A stretch of DNA of 64,000 bases from Bradyrhizobium huanghuaihaiense (GTDB lineage: Bacteria > Pseudomonadota > Alphaproteobacteria > Rhizobiales > Xanthobacteraceae), in assembly GCF_007830635.1 (NCBI RefSeq), contig NZ_VLLA01000030.1, forward strand, positions 1 to 64,000, given 5' to 3'. A model generated the notes under the pieces. That model did not search any database, was not told the origin of the DNA, and was given only the letters and a program-made list of their open reading frames with translations. Positions 42,566 to 51,824 of this stretch are shown in pieces. Made by a program: the position numbers and the translations under genes. How positions within the stretch are numbered: the stretch's first letter is position 1; each line of letters begins with the position of its first letter.

Positions 42566-44152
42566 TCAGTAGCCGAGCGCGCAGCCATCCTTGCGCGGGT
42601 CCGAGCCGCCGGTGAGGGTGCCCTTGTCCCAATCGATCCAGATCGCCTGGGCGCCGCCGAGCGGGCCGACCACGCTGGTGGTCTTGTGGCCGAGCTTCTT
42701 CAGGCCCTCGACGATGTCGGCGGGAACGCTGTCCTCGAGCTGGTACTGGCCCTCGTAGTGCAGGCCGCGCGGCATGTCGATCGCCTCCTGCACGTCGCAG
42801 CCGTAGTCGAGGATGTTGGTCAGCAGATGAGTCTGGCCGGTCGGCTGGTACTGGCCGCCCATCACCGCGAACGACATCGTGGAACGGCCGCCCTTGGTGA
42901 GCAGGCCCGGCATGATCGTGTGCAGCGGGCGCTTGCCGCCTTCGATGCAGTTGGGATGGCCGGGCTGGATGCGGAAGCCGCCGGCGCGGTTCTGGAACAG
43001 CACGCCGGTCTTGTTGGAGACGATCGCCGAGCCGAAGGAGTGCGCGACCGAATTGATGAACGAGCAGACGTTGCGGTCCTTGTCCACCACCGTGATGTAG
43101 ATGGTCGAGGGGTTCATCGGCGGCGCGACGTTCGGCAGGTCGAGCATGCCGTCCATGCGGATCTTGCTGATGTACTCGTCGGCAAAACCCTTCTCGAGCA
43201 TCTCGGCGACGTTGATCTTCATGTGCTCGGGCGAGGCGACGTGCATCTCGCGGTTCATGTAGGCGATGCGCGCGGCTTCCGCCTCGAGATGGAAGCGCTC
43301 GACGCTCACGGGCGCATATTTGGTCAGGTCGAAGCGCGACAGGATGTTGAGCATCAGAAGCGCGGTGACGCCCGGGCCGTTCGGCGGGCACTGCCAGACG
43401 TCGTAGCCCTTGTACGCGGTGCCGATCGGCGTCGTCGTTTCGGTGGTGTGCGCGGCGAAATCGTCGAGCGTGTGCAGGCCGCCGATGCCGCGCAGGGTCT
43501 CGACCATGTCCTCCGCGATCGCGCCCTTGTAGAAGGCGTCGCGGCCGTCCTTGGCGATCGCGCGCAGCGTCTTGCCGAGCTCGGCCTGGCGGATGACGTC
43601 GCCGGCCACTGGCGGCTTGCCGCCCGGCAGCAGGTAGCGGACCGTGTTGGTGCCATTCTTCAGCTTCTCGAACTGGTTCTTCCAGTCGAAGGCGATGCGC
43701 GGGGCGACGACATAGCCCTCCTCAGCCGCCTTGATCGCGGGCTGGAGCAAACGGTCGAAGCCGAACTTGCCGTGATCGCGCAGCACGGTCGCGAAGGCGT
43801 CGATCACGCCGGGGATCGAGACCGCATGCGCCGAGGTCAGCGGCACGGAGTTGATCTTGCGCTCGAGATACCAGTCGGCGCTCGCCGCCTTCGGGGCGCG
43901 GCCGGAGCCGTTATAGGCGATGATCTTGCCTTCGCCGCGCGGCTGGATCAGCGCAAAGCAGTCGCCGCCGATGCCGGTCGACTGCGGCTCGATCACGCCG
44001 AGCAAGGCCGAGCCTGCCACGGCCGCGTCCACCGCCGTGCCGCCCTCGCGCAGCACCTCGATCGCGGCCAGCGAGGCCAGCGGATGCGAGGTCGCAACCA
44101 TCGCGTTGGTGGCGTGGACCGTGGACCTGCCGGGGAAATGGAAGTTTCTCAT
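42566..44152 (-). CDS. ggt: Gamma-glutamyltransferase family protein
   Basis: Ntn-hydrolase of 528 aa that removes or transfers gamma-glutamyl groups, or a relative with another amide substrate. The precursor should cut itself before a threonine: T350 in PSTIYITVVDKDRN is the candidate nucleophile. Other family marks are GIGGDCFALI, and PGLLTKGGRSTMSFAVMGGQ. No clear signal peptide is present, so it may be cytoplasmic, unlike the periplasmic E. coli enzyme. Substrate not fixed by sequence; the Arg/Asp pocket of classical Ggt was not checked. Confidence 0.85.
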   Translation of the reverse strand: MRNFHFPGRSTVHATNAMVATSHPLASLAAIEVLREGGTAVDAAVAGSALLGVIEPQSTGIGGDCFALIQPRGEGKIIAYNGSGRAPKAASADWYLERKINSVPLTSAHAVSIPGVIDAFATVLRDHGKFGFDRLLQPAIKAAEEGYVVAPRIAFDWKNQFEKLKNGTNTVRYLLPGGKPPVAGDVIRQAELGKTLRAIAKDGRDAFYKGAIAEDMVETLRGIGGLHTLDDFAAHTTETTTPIGTAYKGYDVWQCPPNGPGVTALLMLNILSRFDLTKYAPVSVERFHLEAEAARIAYMNREMHVASPEHMKINVAEMLEKGFADEYISKIRMDGMLDLPNVAPPMNPSTIYITVVDKDRNVCSFINSVAHSFGSAIVSNKTGVLFQNRAGGFRIQPGHPNCIEGGKRPLHTIMPGLLTKGGRSTMSFAVMGGQYQPTGQTHLLTNILDYGCDVQEAIDMPRGLHYEGQYQLEDSVPADIVEGLKKLGHKTTSVVGPLGGAQAIWIDWDKGTLTGGSDPRKDGCALGY

Positions 44153-44371
44153 CGAATTCTTGCTCTCGTTAGGCTTTCTTGAGGCTTTCTTGGCCGTGGA
44201 TGCGCGCGCCGCGCCGTATCGGAAAAACCGGGTCTACATGACACATTCCGGCCGGTCGGGGCAATGCTGGCATACCAGGGAAATGGCAGCCATCCGCTGG
44301 GCGTATAGACGGGAATTAACGTTCGGCCATGCGGGTTTTCTGGGCGGCGGCCGCCTGCTAAACGAGCCGCC

Positions 44372-45124
44372 ATGATCACCAAGGTCTGCGCCTTCTATCA
44401 ATTCGCCGCCCTGCCCGATTACCGCGAGCTGCGCGAGCCGCTGCGCGCGCTCTGCGCCGGCCTTGTGCTGAAGGGCAGCGTGCTGCTGGCCGAGGAGGGC
44501 ATCAACGGCACCATCGCGGGCACAGCCGAGGCGATCGACACGTTCGCCCGCGAGCTCGCACACGGCGCCCTGTTCGGCGGCCGGCTGAACAGCCTCGAAT
44601 TGAAGTTCTCGACCGCGGAGGCGATGCCGTTCGGCCGGCTCAAGGTGCGGCTGAAGAAGGAGATCGTCACGCTGGGCGATGCGGCCGCCGATCCGACGCG
44701 TCAGGTCGGCACCTATGTCGATGCGCGCGAATGGAACGCACTGATCGCGGCACCCGACACGCTGGTGCTCGATACCCGCAATGCCTTCGAGGTAGCGATG
44801 GGCACGTTCGAGGGCGCGGTCGATCCCGACATCAAGAGCTTCGGCCAGTTCAAGGACTTTGCCGCGCAAAAACTCGATCCGGCCAAACACCGCAGGATCG
44901 CGATGTTCTGCACCGGCGGCATCCGCTGCGAGAAGGCGAGCGCACACCTGCTCGCCCGCGGCTTTGCCGAGGTCTATCACCTCAAGGGCGGCATCCTGAA
45001 ATATCTGGAAGTGGTGCCGGAGGCACAGAGCCGCTGGCGCGGCGAATGTTTCGTGTTCGACGAGCGCGTTGCGCTGGGCCACGGTTTGCGGGAACGGGAC
45101 AAGGACGCGGCACGTGACGAATGA
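44372..45124 (+). CDS. trhO: tRNA uridine(34) hydroxylase TrhO (rhodanese-related)
   Basis: Enzyme of 250 aa that hydroxylates U34 of certain tRNAs, the first step to 5-methoxyuridine or cmo5U, using oxygen. The N-terminal domain (residues 1-95) has GSVLLAEEGINGTIAG; the rhodanese-like domain carries the active loop MFCTGGIRCEKAS with C180 and C186. The gene overlaps slyX by 11 bases. Confidence 0.92.
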   Translation: MITKVCAFYQFAALPDYRELREPLRALCAGLVLKGSVLLAEEGINGTIAGTAEAIDTFARELAHGALFGGRLNSLELKFSTAEAMPFGRLKVRLKKEIVTLGDAAADPTRQVGTYVDAREWNALIAAPDTLVLDTRNAFEVAMGTFEGAVDPDIKSFGQFKDFAAQKLDPAKHRRIAMFCTGGIRCEKASAHLLARGFAEVYHLKGGILKYLEVVPEAQSRWRGECFVFDERVALGHGLRERDKDAARDE

Positions 45125-45332
45125 GATCAAGACGCTGAGCGAGCGCATCGACACGCTGGAGATGCGCATCGCCTATCAGGACGACACGATCGAGACGCTG
45201 AACGAGACCATCACCGCGCAGTGGAAGCAGATCGACGCGCTGACCCGGAAGATCGCAGAGCTCGGCGAGCGACTGCAGCAGGCCGAGGCCCATGTGCCGG
45301 GACCGGCCAACGAACGCCCACCGCATTATTGA
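45114..45332 (+). CDS. slyX: SlyX-family protein
   Basis: Small coiled-coil protein of 72 aa with the SlyX heptad pattern (TLSERIDTLEMRIAYQDDTI, then LNETITAQWKQID) and the family end PPHY. Function unknown. The start is a GTG at 45114 inside trhO: AAGGA lies 8 bases upstream and no ATG fits the frame. Translation is therefore coupled to trhO. Confidence 0.9.
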   Translation: MTNEIKTLSERIDTLEMRIAYQDDTIETLNETITAQWKQIDALTRKIAELGERLQQAEAHVPGPANERPPHY

Positions 45333-45338
45333 GCCATC

Positions 45339-47240
45339 TTACTCGCCGACCGCCTTGGGCAGCAGGTTCGCGACCTGGACCGACATCATCAGGCGGTCAC
45401 GGCCGCCTTCCTTGGCGGCGTAGAGCGCCTGATCGGCCGCCTCGACAAGGGTGCCGACGCCGGCAGTGCGCTCCAGTGCCGGCCGGCAGGCCGCACCGCC
45501 GAGCGAAGCGGTGACGTAGCCTGACGCATGATTGCTGGTGTGGACGAGGCCCGCCCCGCGAATCGCCTTCCGGATCCGCTCGCCGATCCGCGCGCAGCCC
45601 ACGGCATCGGTGTTCGGCAGCAGCATGGCGAATTCCTCGCCGCCGTAGCGCGCAGCGAGATCGCCGGGACGCTGCACCTCGGCCGCGATGACTTGAGCCA
45701 CGACACGCAGGCAGGCGTCGCCCGCGGGGTGGCCGTATTCGTCGTTGTAGGCCTTGAAATGGTCGACGTCGATCATCAGCAGAGCAAGGCTGGACCGGTC
45801 GCGATAGGCCCGCGCCCATTCTTCCTCCAGCCGCTCGTCGAAGCGGCGACGGTTGGCAAGCCCGGTGAGGCTGTCTTCGGTCGCGAGCGTCTCGAGCCTG
45901 GTTTCCAGCGTCTTCTGCTCGGTGATGTCGCGCGAGATCGCGACCACGCCATCGACACGGCCGCTGTCCTTGCGCGTCACCCGCATCGTCGATTCGAGCC
46001 AGACTTCGCCCTTCTGCCGGTGCGAGTTACGGTAGGTGACGCGCGCCTCCTCCTTCTCGCCGCGCTTCATGGCGTCGACGAGGGCCTGGACCTGCGGCCG
46101 GTCTTCCTCGTGAATGCCGGCGAGCGCGTCCGTTCCGATCAGCTGATTGGCGCGCCAGCCGACGACGCGGACCGACGACGGCGAGACGTAGCGCAGCCGC
46201 TCGTCCAGCCCGATCCGGGTCACCATGTCGCTGGAGCCTTCGGCGAGCAGGCGGAAATGGGCTTCCTTCTCGACCAGGGCGGCCGCCATGCGCTGCCCGC
46301 GCTGCAACTGCCGCACCAGCACCGCGCCGATGATCGCGATCAGCATGACCAGCGCAAGCACGTAGAGCATGCGGGAAACTGCGGCGGCGCGCCAGGGCGC
46401 CAGCAGTGCGTCCTTGTCGACGGTGGCGAGCAGGAAGAACGGATAGCGGCCAGAGCGCTTGAAGAAGCTGACGCGTTCGGCGCCGTCCAGCGGCGACTTG
46501 AAGTGATAGGCGCCGCTCGGACGTTGCAGGCTCGGGTCGCGAAACAGCGGCTTGTCGGCGACGCTGCGTCCGACGAATTTCTCGTTGCTCGGGTAGCGTG
46601 CGACGATCAGGCCGTCGCCATGTGTCAGCGCCACGGAGCTGTTGCGGCCGATCTCGAACTGCTCGTAGAAACGCGACAGATATCCGGAGCTGATGGTCGC
46701 GAGCACCACGCCGCCAAAGCTGCCGTCCGCCTTGTTGAAGCGGCGCGACAGGGTGACGACCCATTCGCCATCGAGCAGGCTCTTCACGGGACGGCCGAGA
46801 TGGGCCTCTCGTTTCGGGGAGAGCTGGTGATGGCGGAAGAACGCGTCGTCGCTGAGCGTCGAGCCGATCGTGCCGGGCGAGGTCAGCCAGTTGCCCTGGT
46901 CGTCGATGATGGCGAAGCTGTGCACGCGCTCCGTCGCCTTCTTGCGCACCTCCATGAGGTATCTGAGCTTGGCGATCGTGGCGGGGTCGGTGCCGTCCAT
47001 CTCCAGCCGGCTGACGACGCCGACGACGCCCGAATCGAGCAGGTCGAGGCTGTCCTCGGCATGCTGGGTCAGCGAGCGCGCAACGTTCGCCATCTCGGTC
47101 TCGGCGCCCTTGAGCACAGCATCGCGCGCGGCCCATTCACGCCAGGCGCTGACGCCGAGGATGGTCGCGCAGGTCAGCACGACGAACGCCGCCGCACGCA
47201 GCGGCAGGCGGCTCCATCCGGCTCGTTGGGTAGCGCTCAT
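45339..47240 (-). CDS. Membrane diguanylate cyclase (Cache-PAS-GGDEF)
   Basis: Protein of 633 aa. Two membrane helices (about 14-33 and 300-320) enclose a periplasmic double-Cache sensor domain; a PAS domain (about 345-455, with the C-terminal PAC part VDGVVAISRDITEQK) and a GGDEF domain follow. GGEEF is at 533-537 with the product-inhibition site RPGD just before it, so it should be an active, feedback-controlled c-di-GMP synthase. No EAL domain. The start at 47240 has GGAGAAC upstream; a start at 47303 is in frame. Confidence 0.88.
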   Translation of the reverse strand: MSATQRAGWSRLPLRAAAFVVLTCATILGVSAWREWAARDAVLKGAETEMANVARSLTQHAEDSLDLLDSGVVGVVSRLEMDGTDPATIAKLRYLMEVRKKATERVHSFAIIDDQGNWLTSPGTIGSTLSDDAFFRHHQLSPKREAHLGRPVKSLLDGEWVVTLSRRFNKADGSFGGVVLATISSGYLSRFYEQFEIGRNSSVALTHGDGLIVARYPSNEKFVGRSVADKPLFRDPSLQRPSGAYHFKSPLDGAERVSFFKRSGRYPFFLLATVDKDALLAPWRAAAVSRMLYVLALVMLIAIIGAVLVRQLQRGQRMAAALVEKEAHFRLLAEGSSDMVTRIGLDERLRYVSPSSVRVVGWRANQLIGTDALAGIHEEDRPQVQALVDAMKRGEKEEARVTYRNSHRQKGEVWLESTMRVTRKDSGRVDGVVAISRDITEQKTLETRLETLATEDSLTGLANRRRFDERLEEEWARAYRDRSSLALLMIDVDHFKAYNDEYGHPAGDACLRVVAQVIAAEVQRPGDLAARYGGEEFAMLLPNTDAVGCARIGERIRKAIRGAGLVHTSNHASGYVTASLGGAACRPALERTAGVGTLVEAADQALYAAKEGGRDRLMMSVQVANLLPKAVGE

Positions 47241-47413
47241 GCGGCAGAGTTCTCCGATCGTTTCGGAAACTCTGCGGCTTCTCTTAGTGAACTCTGAAAT
47301 CACTACCGGAATACGCGGCTATCTCCCCGCTTCCAGTAGTCTTACGGACGCCGGGATCAGCGCATTGCTAACAAGACCTTAGCAGGCCGATCGGAATCCG
47401 GCGTGCCACGCCG

Positions 47414-47629
47414 CTAGCTGAAGATCGCCTTAACCTTGTCCCAGAGCGAAGGGGCATCTGCCTCCGCATCGGCCTTCGACGGCATCGGCTGCGTGGCGCT
47501 GACGGGATCGGACGCCGGGAAGCTGTCCTCCAGTCCGGTATCGAGCTTGGCGTGACCATCGGCGGCGAGCGCCTCACGCAGATCGTCGGCGTGCTTGTCG
47601 TGCGGGGCGGGATTGAATCTCTCAGCCAT
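47414..47629 (-). CDS. Small conserved protein of unknown function
   Basis: Acidic protein of 71 aa with the motif LDTGLEDSFPASDPVSATQP in the middle. Short proteins with a SFPASDP motif are widespread in alphaproteobacteria, with no assigned role. The first half is His/Asp-rich (PHDKHADDLREALAADGHAK). GGAGGAG lies directly before the ATG at 47629, so it is clearly translated. It is divergent from hemE, with about 106 bp between the starts. Confidence 0.8.
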   Translation of the reverse strand: MAERFNPAPHDKHADDLREALAADGHAKLDTGLEDSFPASDPVSATQPMPSKADAEADAPSLWDKVKAIFS

Positions 47630-47735
47630 GATCTCCTCCTTTGGCTGGTCAACGCGACCCGATTGCGCTGGTTCCCCTGTTCCGCTGAGCGCCGGGGCGG
47701 TGTATCAGGAGCCATAACCTCGTTCAGGACCATTC

Positions 47736-48770
47736 GTGCCCCAGCCTGCAAAAAAGCTCTTCATCGACGTGCTCTCCGGCCAGCGCCAGCCCGTCCCGCC
47801 CATGTGGATGATGCGACAGGCCGGCCGCTACCTGCCGGAATATCGCGAGGTGCGCGCCAAGGCCGGCGGCTTCCTCGATCTCTGCTTCAACCCGGAGCTG
47901 GCGGCCGAGGTGACGCTGCAGCCGATCCGCAGGTTCGGCTTCGACGCGGCGATCATCTTCTCCGACATTCTCGTGATCCCCTACGCGCTCGGCCGCTCGG
48001 TGCGCTTCGAGGTCGGCGAAGGCCCGCGGCTTGAGCCGCTGGACGATCCGGCGAAGGTCGCAACGCTCGCCTCGCAGGCGGACTTCAGCAAGCTCGCGCC
48101 GGTATTCGAGGCACTGAAGATCGTGCGCAGCGCGCTCGATCCCAGGACCGCGCTGATCGGCTTCTGCGGTGCGCCGTGGACGGTGGCGACCTACATGGTC
48201 GCGGGCCACGGCACGCCCGACCAGGCGCCGGCCCGGATGATGGCCTACCGGCATCCGGAAGCTTTCTCGAAGATCATCGACGTGCTGGTCGACAGCTCGA
48301 TCGAGTATCTGCTGGCGCAGCTCGCCGCCGGCGCCGATGCCTTGCAGATCTTCGACACCTGGGCCGGTGTGCTGCCGCCGGCCGAATTCGTGCGATGGTC
48401 AACCGAGCCGACGCGGCGCATCGTGGAGGGCGTGCGGGCGAAGGCGCCGGATGCGAAGATCATCGGCTTCCCCCGGGGGGCTGCTGCGCAACTGCCCGGC
48501 TACGTCGAGGCAACCGGGGTCAACGGCGTCAGCATCGACTGGACCGCGGAGCCGGCCTTCATCCGCGAGCGCGTGCAAAGCAAGGTCGCCGTGCAGGGCA
48601 ATCTCGATCCCTTGGTGCTGATCACCGGCGGCGCCGCGCTCGACCGCGCGGTGGACAACGTGCTCGCCAATTTCGCCGAGGGGCGGCTGATCTTCAATCT
48701 CGGCCACGGCATCCAGCCGGAGACGCCGATCGCCCATGTCGAGCAGATGATCAGGCGGGTGCGGGGCTGA
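47736..48770 (+). CDS. hemE: Uroporphyrinogen III decarboxylase HemE
   Basis: Cytoplasmic enzyme of 344 aa that converts uroporphyrinogen III to coproporphyrinogen III in heme synthesis. The family N-terminal signature PPMWMMRQAGRYLPEYR is at about residues 22-38, with the two arginines that hold the substrate; FCGAPWTVATYMVAGHG and GLGHGI-type NLGHGIQPETP follow. The start is GTG at 47736 with AGGA 6 bases upstream. A hairpin (48774-48795, arms TTCCGCC and GGCGGAA) lies after the stop. Confidence 0.93.
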   Translation: MPQPAKKLFIDVLSGQRQPVPPMWMMRQAGRYLPEYREVRAKAGGFLDLCFNPELAAEVTLQPIRRFGFDAAIIFSDILVIPYALGRSVRFEVGEGPRLEPLDDPAKVATLASQADFSKLAPVFEALKIVRSALDPRTALIGFCGAPWTVATYMVAGHGTPDQAPARMMAYRHPEAFSKIIDVLVDSSIEYLLAQLAAGADALQIFDTWAGVLPPAEFVRWSTEPTRRIVEGVRAKAPDAKIIGFPRGAAAQLPGYVEATGVNGVSIDWTAEPAFIRERVQSKVAVQGNLDPLVLITGGAALDRAVDNVLANFAEGRLIFNLGHGIQPETPIAHVEQMIRRVRG

Positions 48771-49141
48771 TTTTTCCGCCTCTCAAGCGGCGGAACAAAA
48801 AAGTGCGAAAACAACCCCATGCACAGTACAAATCATTGAAGAATTTCGCACGGCGCAGCTTCAGGTCCGGCAGCGACGAGGTTTGACCCGTCGGGCAAAA
48901 CAGGAGCAGGATGGCATGATCCCGCCGCTGGCCCGTTTTGAGAAAGACCAGCGTGCCAACCGGCTTTGCCGAAGCGGGTTAGACGACGGCTCCTCACCAA
49001 ACCCGTCATTGCGAGCCAACGGGTCCGCGCGAAGCGCGGCCCGATGACAGGCTCCGCGAAGCAATCCAGAATCTTTCCACGGGTGACAGTCTGGATTGCT
49101 TCGCTGCGCTCGCAATGACGCTGGAGATGTAGACCAGCGGC
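48771..49141. other. 371-bp region between hemE and hemC
   Basis: Holds no supported gene. Contents: the hairpin 48774-48795 without a T-tract on the plus strand, an undetermined 200 bp, and a family B palindromic repeat (49004-49120) near the end of hemC. Confidence 0.5.
49004..49120. repeat. Palindromic intergenic repeat, family B
   Basis: Inverted repeat with arms CGTCATTGCGAGC and GCTCGCAATGACG, and CAATCCAGA/TCTGGATTG inside. An extra insertion (CGGGTCCGCGCGAAGCGCGG) lengthens the left half. It is 21 bp after the hemC stop. Confidence 0.8.
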
Positions 49142-50122
49142 TCAGCGCGGCCGGCTGCGCTCGATGATCTCCGCCGCGCCCTTCGCCAGCAGATCGAGAC
49201 CCACCGCGCGGCCGAGCTCGCGCGGGCGGTTGGCCGGCCCCGTGCGCGAGGCTTCGATGATGGTGTTGCCGGAGAGGTCGAGCACGGACGCGGTGAGCGA
49301 CATCTGATCGCCCGCGATGGTCGAAAAACCCGCCACCGGCGAATTGCAGTGACCGTTGAGCACCCACAGCACCTCGCGCTCGGCATCGGCTGAGGCGTGC
49401 GCGGCGGGATCGTCGATCGACGACAGGATTTTTCGCGTCTGCCAGTCCTGCGCGGCGCATTCGACGGCGACGATGCCCTGCCCTGCCGCCGGCAGCATCT
49501 CCGCCGGCGTAAACTCGTAGGCGATGCGGCTGGCGAGTCCAACGCGATCGAGACCCGAGCGCGCCATGATCAGCGCATCCGCCGGCCCCACCGCGCCGCC
49601 ATCGGGCAAGCGCTGCTTCTCGCCATTATCAAGCTTGCGTACGCGGGTGTCGGCCGCCCCGCGGAAGTGGATCACTTCGACATCGGGGAATAACCGCCGC
49701 GCATAGGCGGCCCGGCGCACCGCGTTGGTGCCAATCTTGAAACCTTTGCCGCGGGACTGGCGCAGCGCCTCAAGCGTCACGCCGTCGCGCAGCACCAGCG
49801 CATCGCTTGGCGGATCGCGCGACAGCGTGGCGCCGATGACGAGGCCGGGCGTGTCCTCGTTGCCCGGCATGTCCTTCAGCGAATGCATCGCCGCCTGCAA
49901 TTCGCCCGACAACACGGCGGCGCGGATCTGTGCCACGAAGGCCCCGCCCTTGCCGCCATGCGGCAAGAGCTTGCTGGTCTGGTCGAGATCGCCCGTGGTG
50001 TCGAACTTGACGATCTCGACATCGAGACCGGGCACGGCGGCAGTCAGGCGGCGCGCGATCTCTTCCGTCTGTGCCAGCGCCATCGCGCTCTTGCGGGTGC
50101 CGATCTTCAGTCGCGTAGCCAA
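49142..50122 (-). CDS. hemC: Hydroxymethylbilane synthase HemC, divergent
   Basis: Enzyme of 326 aa that joins four porphobilinogens to hydroxymethylbilane. Cofactor cysteine C259 is in NGHCNSPVAG, substrate loop HSLKDMP has the catalytic aspartate, and the arginines of NAVRR and RGAADTR are kept. However, the usual GTSSLRR reads GTNAVRR, the LRGN reads FRGA, and about 11 extra residues follow KLDNGE. It is clearly divergent. The start is TTG at 50122 with AAAGGA 7 bases upstream; the next ATG is 13 codons later, inside the conserved fold. It is 24 bp after a GMC oxidoreductase gene. Confidence 0.85.
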   Translation of the reverse strand: MATRLKIGTRKSAMALAQTEEIARRLTAAVPGLDVEIVKFDTTGDLDQTSKLLPHGGKGGAFVAQIRAAVLSGELQAAMHSLKDMPGNEDTPGLVIGATLSRDPPSDALVLRDGVTLEALRQSRGKGFKIGTNAVRRAAYARRLFPDVEVIHFRGAADTRVRKLDNGEKQRLPDGGAVGPADALIMARSGLDRVGLASRIAYEFTPAEMLPAAGQGIVAVECAAQDWQTRKILSSIDDPAAHASADAEREVLWVLNGHCNSPVAGFSTIAGDQMSLTASVLDLSGNTIIEASRTGPANRPRELGRAVGLDLLAKGAAEIIERSRPR

Positions 50123-50146
50123 GCCGTTGTCCTTTCGAGCCGCAAA

Positions 50147-51772
50147 TTAACGCGCATCCTCCAATATCATGTCGGAGGCCCTTTCGGCGATCATGATGAT
50201 CGGCGCGTTGGTGTTCCCCGAGACGAGGTCCGGCATGACCGAGCCGTCGACGACGCGGAGACCGTCGAGCCCCCTCACCTTCAGTCGCTGGTCCACCACC
50301 GCGAGCGCGTCGTTGCCCATACGACAGGTCGAGGTCGGATGGTAGATGGTGCTGCCGCGCTCGCGGCAATAATCCAGGATCTCGGCATCCGTGGATACCT
50401 TCGCCCCGGGATCATACTCGCTGACCACGAACGGCTTCAGCGCCGGTGCGTTCAGGATCTTGCGCAGGATCTTGATGCCCTCGACGTTGGTGGTGCGGTC
50501 GGTCTCGGTCGACATGTAGTTGATGCGGATCTCCGGCGGCACGCTCGGGTCGGCGCTCTTGATGCGCAGGGAGCCGCGGCTCTCGGGACGGAGCTGGCAG
50601 ATCGAGGCGGTGAAGCCGGAAAAATCATGCAGCTTCTCACCCATCTTGTCGGTCGAGAACGGCAGGAAGTGGACCTGGATGTCGGGCGAAGCGAGCCGCG
50701 GGCTGGTCTTGAAGAATGCGCCCGCCGTGCCGGCCGCAATCGTCAGCCAGCCCTTGCGGAACAGCGCATAGCGTGCGCCGGCCATGGTGCGGCGGAGGGG
50801 ATTGTTGACGGTGTCGTTCAGCGTGATCTTCTGCGAACAGCGCATCACGATGCGGACCTGCATATGGTCCTGGAGATCGTGGCCGACGCCCGGCGCGTCC
50901 AGCACCACATCGATGCCGTGCTTGCGCAGGAGATCGCCGGGACCGACACCGGAGAGCTGCAAGAGCTGCGGCGAGTTGTAGGCGCCGCTCGACAGCACGA
51001 CCTCCTTCCGTGCCCGCGCGCGGCGCACGGTTGCGCCTTGCCTGTACTCGATGCCGACGGCGCGACGACCCTCGAACAGCACGCGCTGACCGAGCGCCTC
51101 AGTCTCGACCTTGAGATTGCTGCGCGTCCGCGCGGGGCCGAGATAGGCGACCGACGTCGAGGCGCGGCGGCCGTTGCGCGTCGTGGTCTGGAACAGGCCG
51201 ACGCCTTCCTGCGTCGCGCCGTTGAAATCGGGATTGTAGGGCAGACCGGTCTCGACCGCGGCGTCGATGAACGCTTTCGACAGCGGATCGGTCACGATCA
51301 TGTTGGAGACCGGCAGCGGCCCACCCGTGCCGTGATACTGATCCGCACCGCGCGACTGGTTTTCGGCCTTCTTGAAGTAAGGCAGCACGTCGTCGTAACC
51401 CCAGCCGGTGTTGCCGAGCTGGCGCCAGCGGTCGTAGTCCTCGTGCTGGCCGCGGACATAGAGCAGGCCGTTGATCGAACTCGAGCCGCCCAGCGTCTTG
51501 CCGCGCGGCTGGAACACCTGGCGGCCCTTCAGCTCGGGCTCCGGCTCGGTCTGGTACATCCAGTTGACGGACTTCTCCTTGAACAGTTTTCCGTAGCCGA
51601 GCGGCACGTGGATCCAGATGTTGGAATCCTTCGGGCCGGCCTCGAGCAGGAGCACGCTGTGCTTGCCGTTCGCAGACAGGCGGTTGGCAAGCACGCAGCC
51701 GGCGGAACCGGCGCCGACGATGATGTAGTCGAATTCAGGATCGGTGGGGGCGAGAGAGGAATTTGCGTTCAT
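50147..51772 (-). CDS. GMC-family FAD oxidoreductase (choline dehydrogenase-like)
   Basis: Flavoprotein of 541 aa. The ADP-binding fingerprint is FDYIIVGAGSAGCVLANRL (about residues 14-32); the GMC signatures RGKTLGGSSSINGLLYVRG and SSGAYNSPQLLQLSGVGP follow. The catalytic histidine lies in HPTSTCRMG near the C-terminus, and the last motif is VSGNTNAPIIMIAERA. Such enzymes oxidise choline, long-chain alcohols or sugars. The substrate is unknown. It precedes hemC closely on the same strand. Confidence 0.88.
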   Translation of the reverse strand: MNANSSLAPTDPEFDYIIVGAGSAGCVLANRLSANGKHSVLLLEAGPKDSNIWIHVPLGYGKLFKEKSVNWMYQTEPEPELKGRQVFQPRGKTLGGSSSINGLLYVRGQHEDYDRWRQLGNTGWGYDDVLPYFKKAENQSRGADQYHGTGGPLPVSNMIVTDPLSKAFIDAAVETGLPYNPDFNGATQEGVGLFQTTTRNGRRASTSVAYLGPARTRSNLKVETEALGQRVLFEGRRAVGIEYRQGATVRRARARKEVVLSSGAYNSPQLLQLSGVGPGDLLRKHGIDVVLDAPGVGHDLQDHMQVRIVMRCSQKITLNDTVNNPLRRTMAGARYALFRKGWLTIAAGTAGAFFKTSPRLASPDIQVHFLPFSTDKMGEKLHDFSGFTASICQLRPESRGSLRIKSADPSVPPEIRINYMSTETDRTTNVEGIKILRKILNAPALKPFVVSEYDPGAKVSTDAEILDYCRERGSTIYHPTSTCRMGNDALAVVDQRLKVRGLDGLRVVDGSVMPDLVSGNTNAPIIMIAERASDMILEDAR

Positions 51773-51824
51773 GCGCTACTGTTCTTCTTGTTGTGTGGGC
51801 GTTTCCGCTTCGTCAGTAGCACAA

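Noticed and set aside
48774..48795. Hairpin after hemE as a rho-independent terminator
   Set aside because: The stem is perfect but on the plus strand it is followed by CAAAAAA, not a T-tract, so it does not fit intrinsic termination for hemE.
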